Shown in pieces: positions 7,417-14,175 of a DNA stretch of 17,893 bases (position 1 is the stretch's first letter; each line of letters starts with the position of its first letter). The position numbers were made by a program, and so were the translations under genes. Source of the stretch: Planctomycetota bacterium (GTDB taxonomy: Bacteria; Planctomycetota; Phycisphaerae; FEN-1346); the NCBI GenBank assembly GCA_026386995.1, contig JAPLMO010000471.1, positions 1 through 17,893 on the forward strand, given 5' to 3'. The notes under the pieces are model-generated. The model was given only the letters and a program-made list of their open reading frames with translations, did not search any database and had not been told where the DNA came from.

Positions 7417-7998
7417 TTAAGGGGCACGCCAGATTAACTTGTTGTTCTCGTCAAACAGGTTCAAGAATGGCCTGCCCTCGTTTACGATCAGGCTGGCGCG
7501 GGTTTGGAAGTTCTCGTCGTGCAGATAAAGCCGCGGCACGTCAAAACTCACAACCATCTCAACGCGGGGCATGCCGTTATCGCCGAACAGACTGAGCCTT
7601 GGCTCTTCCATGTGGCCAGCACCTCCGATTCTCCCCGCTAAGAGGTGCATCACGGCCAACCGCGCTCGAGCCTTCCCATCTTCAGCGTATAGTTCAAGCA
7701 CCGGCCCGTTACCGGCCGGAGTAACCAGACCCGTATCTGTCTTAAACGGTACCGTTTCCTTGCCCATGCCCAGCGAAGCCCTGACCTTGCCGTTCTCGTC
7801 CTCGACTACAAAACGGTTTGCCCGGACTTCCTTGACCGCGCCCCCGCCAGCCGGCGCTGCCGCCATTGTCGGCCCGAAGGTTCCGGCCAGAATCCAGACG
7901 CCGAGGGCCAGGCCCACGGCGGCCAGCAGCCAGCGGTTCAGGCGTCTTGCGGAAGCCAGCCCCTTTTCCAGATTCTCAATGCGTTCGTCTGTCGTCAT
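7417..7998 (-). CDS. Membrane-anchored protein with five short beta-type repeats
   Basis: 193 residues. Residues 1-20 form a charged coiled-coil-like helix (TTDERIENLEKGLASARR). Residues 23-44 form one hydrophobic membrane segment or uncleaved signal anchor. The rest is five repeats with the pattern hydrophobic-x-L-x-D-E/D-N-G-x-x-R-A-x-L, at about 61-78, 99-116, 133-150, 155-172 and 177-193 (for example VVEDENGKVRASL and LYLHDENFQTRASL). Topology suggests a short cytosolic N-terminus with the repeats outside the membrane. AAAGGGG precedes the ATG by a usual distance. Proteins of this layout occur widely as conserved hypotheticals. Function unknown. Confidence 0.7.
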   Translation of the reverse strand: MTTDERIENLEKGLASARRLNRWLLAAVGLALGVWILAGTFGPTMAAAPAGGGAVKEVRANRFVVEDENGKVRASLGMGKETVPFKTDTGLVTPAGNGPVLELYAEDGKARARLAVMHLLAGRIGGAGHMEEPRLSLFGDNGMPRVEMVVSFDVPRLYLHDENFQTRASLIVNEGRPFLNLFDENNKLIWRAP

Positions 7999-8075
7999 GG
8001 TCAGGCCCCTTTCGTTCCGAGAGTTGCAGTCATTTACGGATCGCCCCCCGTGGACGGAATCAGGATTCGAGAGTC

Positions 8076-8104
8076 ATGCTATCGGTTGGCGTGAATCATT
8101 GCAA
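8076..8104 (-). promoter_or_regulatory. Possible promoter for the repeat membrane protein
   Basis: On the minus strand TTGCAA (8104-8099) and TAGCAT (8081-8076) are separated by 17 bases, about 78 bases before the ATG at 7998. The boxes are moderate matches only. Confidence 0.35.
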
Positions 8105-8119
8105 GCCCCGTCCGTCGCG

Positions 8120-8191
8120 CAGTACGTCAGTTGCGAAGGGGTCAGGAGCCTTACGGATAGGGCTCCAGACCCCTTCGTAACTGACGCACTG
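8120..8191. repeat. Long inverted repeat between divergent genes
   Basis: Two 31-base arms (8120-8150 and 8161-8191) are inverted copies matching at 28 of 31 positions around a 10-base loop. The core pairs GAAGGGGTC with GACCCCTTC and GGAGCC with GGCTCC. It separates the two divergent promoters. Without a T-tract it is not an ordinary terminator. It may be a mobile palindrome or an RNA/DNA structure insulating the divergent units. Confidence 0.75.
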
Positions 8192-8211
8192 CCCCGTCGC
8201 CGGAGAAGCCC

Positions 8212-8240
8212 TTGTTCGCCCGGCGCCGCGGGCTTATGAT
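8212..8240 (+). promoter_or_regulatory. sigma70-like promoter for the radical SAM gene
   Basis: TTGTTC (8212-8217) and TATGAT (8235-8240) are separated by 17 bases, placing transcription start near 8247 and the ATG at 8275. It overlaps the upstream extension of the reading frame, which supports the shorter start. Confidence 0.5.
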
Positions 8241-8274
8241 ATGCCATACTGGGGTTGGAGAAGAATCGCAGCCT

Positions 8275-9714
8275 ATGGCTGAAGCCGCGGAGAAAATCGA
8301 ACGGTTCCTGGCCCGGCCAACCGCCCAGTGGCTCTTTCGCGCCATGACCGCCAAAAAGCCCGGCGGCAAATGCCGGCTCCAGCGGTTCTTCGAGGCCTAC
8401 GCCGACGGCAGCGTCCGGTGGTACCAGCCGCAGTTCGCCCTGCCGTACCTCTTGACGGAGTACGTGCGCAAGAAGGCCGGCGCCAAGCGCGAGACACTCG
8501 CCGGCCGCATCCTTGGGAACCCCGCGACGCGGCGGGGCTTGGTGGCCACGATCCGTAGCGTCGGGCACCTGGGCATCAGCCAGCCGCAGCAGTTCCTCGC
8601 CCCGCTGATGGTCGTCTGGAACTTCACCCAGGCGTGCAACCTCCAGTGCAAGCACTGCTACCAGGAGGCCGGCAGGCGGCACGACGATGAACTGTCGCTC
8701 GACGAGCAAAAGCGCATCGTCGACATCCTCGCCGAGCGCGACGTGCCGATGATCGCGTTCTCGGGCGGCGAACCGCTCATGTCGCCCACGTTTCTGGAGG
8801 TCGCCCGCTACGCCGCCGACAAGGGGCTGCACCTGACGGTCGCCACCAACGGCACCCTGTGCACGCCCGACCGCATCAAGGCGATGGTGGATGCGGGGCT
8901 AAAGTACATCGAGATCAGCCTCGATTCGACCGACCCCGCGAAACACGACGCCTGGCGCGGCGCCGACGGGTACTGGCAGCGCGCGGTCGCGGGCATCCGT
9001 AGTGTCATCGCAACGCCGGGCGTCCGCTGCGGCGTCGCCATGACCATCACGCGGTGGAACCTGGACGAGATGGAGCCGATGATCGAGTGGTGCATCGCCG
9101 AGGGGGCAAACGCCTTCTACGCCTTCAACTTCATTCCGACCGGCCGCGCGCGGGATGTGGTCGACCAGGACCTCACCCCCGCCCAGCGCGAGCGGATGCT
9201 CGGGGTGCTCCAGAAGTACCTCGTGGACGGGCGGATCAGCATCATGTCGAGCGCCCCGCAGTACGGCCGCGCGTGCCTGGAACTGGGCGACCCGACCTCG
9301 CCCGTCAACACAGGCCACTACGGCCACGGCGGCGGCAAGATGACCCGCATTTTCGCTAGGTACGTCGGCGGCTGCGGGGCGGGGCGGGCGTACTGTGCGA
9401 TCCAGCCCAACGGCGACGTTACGCCGTGCGTCTTCATGCCCATAAAGGTAGGCAATCTGCGGACCGACCCGTTCGAGACCATCTGGAACCACCCCACGAT
9501 GAAACTCCTGCGGGACCGTGGCGACCGCGAGGGCCACTGCCGCACCTGCGACTACAAGTTCAACTGCGGCGGCTGCCGCGCGAGGAGTTGGGGATACTTC
9601 CACGACCTGCGCAAGGCCGACCCCGGCTGCAAGTTCAACCTTGCGGCATGGAACAGACTGGCGGGAGGCAGCGGCGAGAAGGCCGGGGCCAAGCAGGCGT
9701 CCGGCCCCGGATAG
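8275..9714 (+). CDS. Radical SAM enzyme with SPASM domain
   Basis: 479 residues from the ATG at 8275, chosen because GGAGAAG (8258-8264) lies 10 bases upstream and the predicted promoter excludes the longer frame. After a 115-residue N-terminal extension comes the radical SAM motif CNLQCKHC (C121, C125, C128), the SAM-contacting SGGEP and the TNGT strand. The C-terminal SPASM region has eight Cys (367, 374, 385, 422, 425, 431, 434, 452), enough for two auxiliary [4Fe-4S] clusters. Such enzymes mature peptides or proteins (PqqE, anaerobic sulfatase-maturating enzymes) or modify tetrapyrroles (NirJ/AhbD group). No precursor peptide, sulfatase or haem gene is visible nearby, so the substrate is unknown. 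The glycosyltransferase gene follows after 187 bases with its own promoter. Confidence 0.88.
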   Translation: MAEAAEKIERFLARPTAQWLFRAMTAKKPGGKCRLQRFFEAYADGSVRWYQPQFALPYLLTEYVRKKAGAKRETLAGRILGNPATRRGLVATIRSVGHLGISQPQQFLAPLMVVWNFTQACNLQCKHCYQEAGRRHDDELSLDEQKRIVDILAERDVPMIAFSGGEPLMSPTFLEVARYAADKGLHLTVATNGTLCTPDRIKAMVDAGLKYIEISLDSTDPAKHDAWRGADGYWQRAVAGIRSVIATPGVRCGVAMTITRWNLDEMEPMIEWCIAEGANAFYAFNFIPTGRARDVVDQDLTPAQRERMLGVLQKYLVDGRISIMSSAPQYGRACLELGDPTSPVNTGHYGHGGGKMTRIFARYVGGCGAGRAYCAIQPNGDVTPCVFMPIKVGNLRTDPFETIWNHPTMKLLRDRGDREGHCRTCDYKFNCGGCRARSWGYFHDLRKADPGCKFNLAAWNRLAGGSGEKAGAKQASGPG

Positions 9715-9759
9715 GGTCGGAGTCGGTCCTCACTTCGCGCGAGTCAAAAGCCAAATTGG

Positions 9760-9789
9760 TTGACAGTTTCGGGGCCGCCGTTTTACAAT
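9760..9789 (+). promoter_or_regulatory. Strong sigma70-like promoter for the glycosyltransferase operon
   Basis: TTGACA (9760-9765) is a perfect -35, and TACAAT (9784-9789) matches the -10 at five of six positions. The spacer is 18 bases. The predicted leader to the ATG at 9902 is about 105 bases. This is the best promoter match in the window and fits a well-expressed metabolic operon. Confidence 0.7.
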
Positions 9790-9901
9790 CATCACGCCGA
9801 GGGGGTTTGGGCAAGGCCGTTACCACGTTCAGGATCGCAACGGGCGGAAAAAGTGCGCTTCGCGCGGGGCGAAGCGACAGATAAGCGGGTGGCGGGTCAT
9901 C

Positions 9902-11239
9902 ATGCGCATTCTGATGCTTGGGTGGGAGTTCCCGCCCTTCATTAGCGGCGGCCTCGGTACCGCCTGCTACGGCCTCGCGAAAGCCCTCAGCGACCTCGGA
10001 ACGGAGATCCTCTTCGTCCTCCCGCGCGGCAGCGCCAATCAGCGGCTGGACCGCGTTCACGTCGTGTCGGCCAACGGTAAGGGGGGCCCCCACAGCCGGT
10101 CTCACACCTACTGGACCGTCGATGGCCTGGAACACGTGAAACTCATCCCGGTCGGGGCGGCCATTACCCCGTACGTCACGGAGCAAGAGTACCTGGAGCA
10201 GCACAATCGCGAGGAGCAGGCCAAGGCGACCACGGTCACCGAGAAGACCGGGGCCAAGCCGCCGGCCGCGGACCCAAGCCTGCCGACGAGCCTCGGCATC
10301 TTCGCCGCGCCCAACATTTACGCCGGCGACCTCTTTTCGGAGGTCCACCGCTACGCCCGCATGGTGGCCGAGATCGCACGCACCAGCGAGTTCGACGTCA
10401 TCCACGCGCACGACTGGATGACGTACCCGGCGGGCCTTTCGGTGGCGGCCCTTTCGGGCAAGCCCCTCGTGGTGCACTGCCACTCGACGGAATTCGACCG
10501 TAGCGGCACCAACGTCAACCAGCGGGTGTACGACATCGAGCGGGCGGGGTTCCACGGGGCCTCGCGCGTCATCTGCGTCAGCCGCCTGACGCGCGACCTC
10601 GTGACCAGCCGCTACGGCGTGCCGGAGTCGAAGTGCCGCGTCATTTACAACGCCATCACGGTCAATGGAGAGCCGATCTTCCACCAGTGCCGGCAGATCG
10701 AGAAGGACGACAAGATCGTCCTGTTCCTGGGGCGGATCACGATGCAGAAAGGGCCTGAGTACTTCCTGGCGGCGGCCAAGAAGGTCGTCCAGGTGATGGA
10801 CAACGTCAAGTTCATCATGGCCGGCTCGGGCGACATGATCAAGCGGATGATCGAACTGGCGGCCGCCATGGGCATCGGCCACCGCGTGACCTTCACGGGG
10901 TTCCTGCGGGGCGACGACGTCGACCGCATCTTCGAGATGGCCGACCTGTACGTCATGCCCTCGGTTAGCGAGCCGTTCGGCCTGGCGCCGCTGGAGGCGC
11001 TGTCGCACGACGTGCCGGTCCTGATCTCGAAGCAATCGGGCGTCAGCGAAGTGCTGGTGCACGCGCTGAAGGTCGATTTCTGGGACATCAACGAGATGGC
11101 CAACAAGATCATCGCGGTGCTGCGGCACCCGCCGCTCCGCAAGACCCTCCGCGAGCACGGCTCGTTCGAGGTCCGCAAGTTCGCATGGTCGGATGCGGCC
11201 AAGGCGTGCGTGGACGTCTACCAAGAAGTTAACGAATAG
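9902..11239 (+). CDS. Glycogen-synthase-like GT-B glycosyltransferase
   Basis: 445 residues, the length of archaeal/Thermotoga-type glycogen synthases and GT4 enzymes. The N-terminal domain starts MRILMLGWEFPP with the nucleotide-sugar loop GGLG (16-19), and has an HAHDW segment (168-172). The C-terminal domain has the phosphate-binding R278/K283 (GRITMQKG) and the E-x7-E pair E357 and E365 in EPFGLAPLE. It would transfer glucose from ADP- or UDP-glucose to an alpha-1,4-glucan in the cytosol. Pairing with GH57 downstream and GH15 nearby supports the glucan role. A linker rich in Lys, Thr and Ala (about 103-135) is an insertion of unclear role. Donor and exact acceptor are inferred. A trehalose- or sucrose-type transferase is a less likely alternative. 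Confidence 0.85.
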   Translation: MRILMLGWEFPPFISGGLGTACYGLAKALSDLGTEILFVLPRGSANQRLDRVHVVSANGKGGPHSRSHTYWTVDGLEHVKLIPVGAAITPYVTEQEYLEQHNREEQAKATTVTEKTGAKPPAADPSLPTSLGIFAAPNIYAGDLFSEVHRYARMVAEIARTSEFDVIHAHDWMTYPAGLSVAALSGKPLVVHCHSTEFDRSGTNVNQRVYDIERAGFHGASRVICVSRLTRDLVTSRYGVPESKCRVIYNAITVNGEPIFHQCRQIEKDDKIVLFLGRITMQKGPEYFLAAAKKVVQVMDNVKFIMAGSGDMIKRMIELAAAMGIGHRVTFTGFLRGDDVDRIFEMADLYVMPSVSEPFGLAPLEALSHDVPVLISKQSGVSEVLVHALKVDFWDINEMANKIIAVLRHPPLRKTLREHGSFEVRKFAWSDAAKACVDVYQEVNE

Positions 11240-11756
11240 TTTCAAGTTTCAGGTTTCAAGTTTCAAGTTAAAGGATCCAAAGTACAGATTCGGGCGAGGT
11301 CGTGCATGGCGACCATCCACCGTTTTGAGGATATCGAGGCTTGGCAGAAGGCACGGGCATTGACGAAGGCACTGTACGCTGTCTCGGCGAATGGCCCTTT
11401 CTATCGCGATTTCGGCCTCCGCGATCAATCGCGCCGCGCCGCCGTCTCCATCATGGCCAACATCGCCGAGGGCTTTGAACGGGACGGCAACAAGGAATTC
11501 CTGCAATTCCTCGCCGTGGCGAAAGGATCCTGCGGGGAATTGAGGTCGCACTTGCACGTCGCCCTCGACCAAGGCTACATGACACAGGAGCAGTTCAAGT
11601 CGGCTTGTCAGCAAGCCGTGGAAATCAGTCGGATGATTTCGGGGTTGATGAATCACCTGCGCCAGTCTGCCATACGGGGCGGTAAGTATAAATGACCCCT
11701 GGCGTCCTCGGTCCGTTCTCTTTTAACTTGAAACTTGAAACCTGAAACTTGAAACT
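11238..11756. mobile_element. Cassette with perfect 35-bp inverted repeats carrying a four-helix-bundle gene
   Basis: The left arm (11238-11272) is the exact reverse complement of the right arm (11722-11756). Each arm consists of 7-base units (GTTTCAA, GTTTCAG, GTTTCAA, GTTTCAA) ending in GTTAAA, and the variant unit is second from the outside on both sides. The arms are therefore copies of one sequence, not independent expansions. The only gene inside is the four-helix-bundle protein at 11306-11695. The left arm starts inside the stop codon of the glycosyltransferase and the right arm ends 25 bases before GH57. No transposase and no obvious target-site duplication are seen, so it would need help in trans. 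Confidence 0.7.
11306..11695 (+). CDS. Four-helix-bundle protein (S23 / 23S rRNA intervening-sequence type)
   Basis: 129 residues. The start FEDIEAWQKARALTKALY and the middle LRDQSRRAAVSIMANIAEGFER are the hallmarks of the four-helix-bundle family found in 23S rRNA intervening sequences and as stand-alone genes. Helix 3 (EFLQFLAVAKGSCGELRSHLHVA) and a C-terminal helix follow. The family is small, basic and related to the Avd accessory protein of diversity-generating retroelements, and a nucleic-acid role is suspected. GAGGT at 11296-11300 sets the start. It lies centrally within the inverted-repeat cassette, interrupting the glycosyltransferase-GH57 operon. Its own biochemical function is unknown. 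Confidence 0.88.
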   Translation: MATIHRFEDIEAWQKARALTKALYAVSANGPFYRDFGLRDQSRRAAVSIMANIAEGFERDGNKEFLQFLAVAKGSCGELRSHLHVALDQGYMTQEQFKSACQQAVEISRMISGLMNHLRQSAIRGGKYK

Positions 11757-11781
11757 TCTTGTCGGCTACGAGGTCTAAAGA

Positions 11782-12957
11782 ATGGCTAGCGTTTGCTTCT
11801 ACTTCCAGGTCCACCAGCCGTTTCGACTGCGCCGGTACAGCGTTTTCGACACGGACACGAACTACTTCGACGACTACAAGAACGCCGAGATCTGCCGCAA
11901 GGTCGCCCAGAAATGCTACCTGCCCGCCAACCGGCTGATGCTCGAACTCATCCGCCGCTACGGCAAGGCGTTCTCCATCTCCTACTCGATCACGGGCGTT
12001 GCGCTGGAGCAGTTCCAGAAATGGGCCCCGGAGGTGACCGACTCGTTCCGGGCACTCGTCGACACCGGCCAGGCGGAGATTCTGGCCGAGACGTATTACC
12101 ACAGCCTCGCGTTCCTCTACAGCCGGGAGGAGTTCCGCGACCAGGTCACCGCCCACACCGCCAAGATCGGCGAGACGTTCGGCGTCCGGCCGCGCGTCTT
12201 CCGCAACACCGAACTGATTTACAATAACGACCTCGCCCACTTCATCCAGGGCATGGGCTACATCGGCATTTGCGCCGAGGGGGCCGACCACATCCTCGGC
12301 TACCGCTCGCCCAATTACCTGTACCGGCCCGTCGGGACCGACCGGCTGGCCCTGATGCTGAAGAATTATCGCCTCTCCGACGACATCGCCTTCCGCTTTT
12401 CGGACCGCAACTGGGCCGAGTGGCCCTTGAAGGCCGAAAAGTTCGCCGAGTGGGTCAGCCAGGTCAACGGCAACGGCTACGTCGTCAACCTCTTCATGGA
12501 TTACGAGACCTTCGGCGAGCACCAGTGGGCCGATTCCGGCATCTTCGACTTCATGTACCATCTGCCCGAGCACATCCTGAAGCAGCCGGACAACGATTTT
12601 CTAACCCTGTCGCGCGCGGCCCAGGCATACGCGCCCGTGGCCGAACTCGACATCCCCCACATGATCTCGTGGGCCGACATGGAACGCGACCTTTCGGCAT
12701 GGCTCGGCAACGCCATGCAGTCCAACGCCCTCCACGAACTCTACCGGCTGGAAGAGGCCGTCAAGACCTCCGGCGACCCGCAACTGCTGCACGACTGGCG
12801 CCGCCTCCAGACAAGCGACCACTTCTATTACATGTGCACGAAATGGTTCGCCGACGGCGACGTTCACAAGTATTTCAATCCTTACGAGTCGCCGTACGAC
12901 TCGTACATCAACTTCATGAACTGCCTGGACAACGTGCGGTCGCGGCTCAGGCGATAA
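11782..12957 (+). CDS. GH57 alpha-amylase/glucanotransferase-type glycoside hydrolase
   Basis: 391 residues with the five GH57 conserved regions in order: HQPFR (H11), SITGVALEQ, FRNTE with nucleophile E144, FMDYETFGEH with acid/base D240, and the C-terminal ISWADMERDLSAWLGN. It is a retaining alpha-1,4-glucan hydrolase or transferase on a (beta/alpha)7 barrel. There is no signal peptide, so it acts on cytosolic glycogen or maltooligosaccharides. GAGGT (11770-11774) lies 7 bases before the ATG. It probably belongs to the operon started at the promoter at 9760. The C-terminal 24 codons have a diverged second copy at 13215-13286. Hydrolysis versus transglycosylation cannot be told from the sequence. 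Confidence 0.9.
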   Translation: MASVCFYFQVHQPFRLRRYSVFDTDTNYFDDYKNAEICRKVAQKCYLPANRLMLELIRRYGKAFSISYSITGVALEQFQKWAPEVTDSFRALVDTGQAEILAETYYHSLAFLYSREEFRDQVTAHTAKIGETFGVRPRVFRNTELIYNNDLAHFIQGMGYIGICAEGADHILGYRSPNYLYRPVGTDRLALMLKNYRLSDDIAFRFSDRNWAEWPLKAEKFAEWVSQVNGNGYVVNLFMDYETFGEHQWADSGIFDFMYHLPEHILKQPDNDFLTLSRAAQAYAPVAELDIPHMISWADMERDLSAWLGNAMQSNALHELYRLEEAVKTSGDPQLLHDWRRLQTSDHFYYMCTKWFADGDVHKYFNPYESPYDSYINFMNCLDNVRSRLRR

Positions 12958-12994
12958 TCACGGCGCCGTTGGGGGAGGAGTTGGAGGTTGAGCC

Positions 12995-13216
12995 GTGAGT
13001 GACTATCACATTAACATTTTCTACAGCGACGAGGACAAAGGCTACATCGCCGACATTCCCGACTTGGAGTCCTGCTCAGCATTCGGCAAGACCCCGGAGG
13101 AGGCCCTGGCCGAGGTGAAACTCGCCAAGGATGCCTGGCTCCAGGCCGCGCGAGAGGCAGGCAAGCCGGTCCCGCCCCCGCGATATCGCCCTGCCATCTA
13201 CCAGGCATCGCACTGA
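12995..13216 (+). CDS. Orphan HicB-like (UPF0150) protein
   Basis: 73 residues from GTG 12995, supported by GGAGGT at 12983-12988. It has the HicB-type strand pattern (YHINIFYSDEDKGYIADIPDLESCSAFGKTPEEAL) and a helix (AEVKLAKDAWLQAAREAGKPVPPPR), and is more divergent than the first HicB at 1174. No HicA gene is adjacent, so it is an orphan antitoxin-like protein or a regulator of a toxin elsewhere. It sits between the intact GH57 gene and the relic of a second GH57 C-terminus. Confidence 0.75.
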   Translation: MSDYHINIFYSDEDKGYIADIPDLESCSAFGKTPEEALAEVKLAKDAWLQAAREAGKPVPPPRYRPAIYQASH

Positions 13217-13286
13217 GGCGTCGTACAGTTTCCACATCAACTTCATGAACTGCATGGACAACGTGCGGAGCCGCCTGAGGCAGTAA
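13215..13286 (+). pseudogene. Relic 3' end of a second GH57 gene
   Basis: Reading from GAG 13215 gives EASYSFHINFMNCMDNVRSRL followed by Q and a stop. It aligns without gaps to the last 24 codons of the intact GH57 gene (12886-12957, ESPYDSYINFMNCLDNVRSRL...). The DNA matches at 56 of 72 positions, with differences such as TCG versus AGC for the same Ser, so it is an old paralogous copy. Upstream of 13215 the frame runs through the hicB-like gene without resemblance to GH57, so only the tail survives. Confidence 0.75.
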
Positions 13287-13316
13287 CGCGTAGGGTGGGT
13301 GCTATGCACCCACGCG
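13287..13316. repeat. Palindromic repeat after the GH57 relic
   Basis: GTGGGTGC (13295-13302) pairs with GCACCCAC (13306-13313), with outer CGCG on both sides. It is the second copy of the TAGGGTGGGTGC/GCACCCACC family seen at 1616-1636. It could weakly stop the GH57/hicB transcript. Confidence 0.6.
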
Positions 13317-13328
13317 AAATTCGGCTGG

Positions 13329-13356
13329 TTGCTCCCGGCGCCGATTGCGGTATAAT
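13329..13356 (+). promoter_or_regulatory. Promoter for the PIN-domain operon
   Basis: A perfect -10 TATAAT (13351-13356) follows TTGCTC (13329-13334) after 16 bases. The leader to the ATG at 13450 is about 85 bases and contains an 8-bp hairpin (CTGCCAGC 13388-13395 with GCTGGCAG 13402-13409). Confidence 0.55.
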
Positions 13357-13449
13357 CCCTAATGTGGCATGGGCCTCAGGGTCGTTTCTGCCAGCGGCTT
13401 GGCTGGCAGGGCGATGGGGCGTTAAGAACCAGTTGCCGAGAGTTGCGCA

Positions 13450-13902
13450 ATGAAGCAAACGCGGGTGTACGTCGACACCTCGGTGATCGGCGGCTGCTTC
13501 GACAAGGAGTTCGCCAAGGAAAGTCTGGCGCTGGTGCAGGCGGCGCGAGACGGGCGGTTCGTGCTGCTGCTTTCGGACCTATTGGGTGATGAACTGCGGG
13601 GTGCCGCCCCGGAAAAACAGGCCGTCGTGACCGCTTTGCCGGCAGATGCCTTCGAGGCTGTGGTGAGAAACGACGAGACGGCTCGGCTGCGCGATGCTTA
13701 TCTGCTGGCAGGAGTGGTTGGCCCGCGACACGCAGTTGACGCTCACCACATTGCGTTGGCGACGGTCTGGCGGGCAGACCTTCTGGTGAGTTGGAACTTC
13801 AAGCACATCGTGCATTGGGATAAAATACGGGGGTTCAACGCGGTCAACCTGCAGGAGGGGTACCCGCCGATTGAGATTCGCTCGCCCCAGGAGGTCATTT
13901 AG
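13450..13902 (+). CDS. PIN-domain protein (VapC-like ribonuclease)
   Basis: 150 residues. The PIN fold is shown by the N-terminal VYVDTSVIGG (D9), E48 in LLGDELRG, D97 in the AVDAHHIALA helix and the late strand DLLVSWNFKHIV with N116. These give the acidic metal-binding cluster of PIN nucleases. VapC relatives cut tRNA, rRNA or mRNA and are held by a small antitoxin. Here the partner candidate is the 81-residue protein starting directly after the stop codon. The toxin-like gene comes first, unlike classical vapBC. The ribosome-binding site before ATG 13450 is weak. Family is sure, RNA target unknown. Confidence 0.82.
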   Translation: MKQTRVYVDTSVIGGCFDKEFAKESLALVQAARDGRFVLLLSDLLGDELRGAAPEKQAVVTALPADAFEAVVRNDETARLRDAYLLAGVVGPRHAVDAHHIALATVWRADLLVSWNFKHIVHWDKIRGFNAVNLQEGYPPIEIRSPQEVI

Positions 13903-14148
13903 ATGAAGAAACCCAAGGAATTCGATTGTGTCAGGTTCAAGGACGAGTTGCAGGCGCGCCTCATGCGTGAGTACAAGGGGCTGACGGAAGAACAGATTCG
14001 TAAGCGCACCGCCCGAAAACTGGCCACCTCCCAAAGCCCGATCGCCAAACTGTGGCGCAAGTTGCAGGCTCGCGGCAAGAAACAGGCCCAGGCGGCCGGC
14101 CCACGCCGCGCGGCTACGCGATCGCGCCGCAGCCGCTCTCCTGTGTGA
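13903..14148 (+). CDS. Small partner protein of the PIN-domain gene (possible antitoxin)
   Basis: 81 residues, starting immediately after the PIN stop codon (TAG-ATG), with a strong AGGAGGT at 13889-13895 seven bases upstream. The N-terminus (KKPKEFDCVRFKDELQARLMREYKGLTEEQIRKR) is an amphipathic, charged helical region, and residues 55-81 are very basic (RRAATRSRRSRS). The size, tight coupling and PIN neighbour suggest an antitoxin or RNA-binding partner. I do not recognise a named antitoxin fold. It ends 27 bases before the convergent SEC-C gene. Confidence 0.65.
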   Translation: MKKPKEFDCVRFKDELQARLMREYKGLTEEQIRKRTARKLATSQSPIAKLWRKLQARGKKQAQAAGPRRAATRSRRSRSPV

Positions 14149-14175
14149 CGGACCGGCCGACTTCGCCGGGCCAGG

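Noticed and set aside
9683..9710. CCGGGGCC/GGCCCCGG stem at the end of the radical SAM gene as a terminator
   Set aside because: The loop is 12 bases, the stem lies inside the coding sequence, and no T-tract follows.
9635..11245. 536-codon minus-strand open frame opposite the glycosyltransferase
   Set aside because: It is rich in Arg, Asp, His and Val from antisense GC-rich codons and has no recognisable domain. The plus-strand glycosyltransferase explains the sequence.
11306..11695. Diversity-generating retroelement (four-helix-bundle gene as Avd)
   Set aside because: No reverse transcriptase, no template/variable repeat pair and no adenine-biased variable region occur in the window. The flanking repeats are inverted and made of heptamers.
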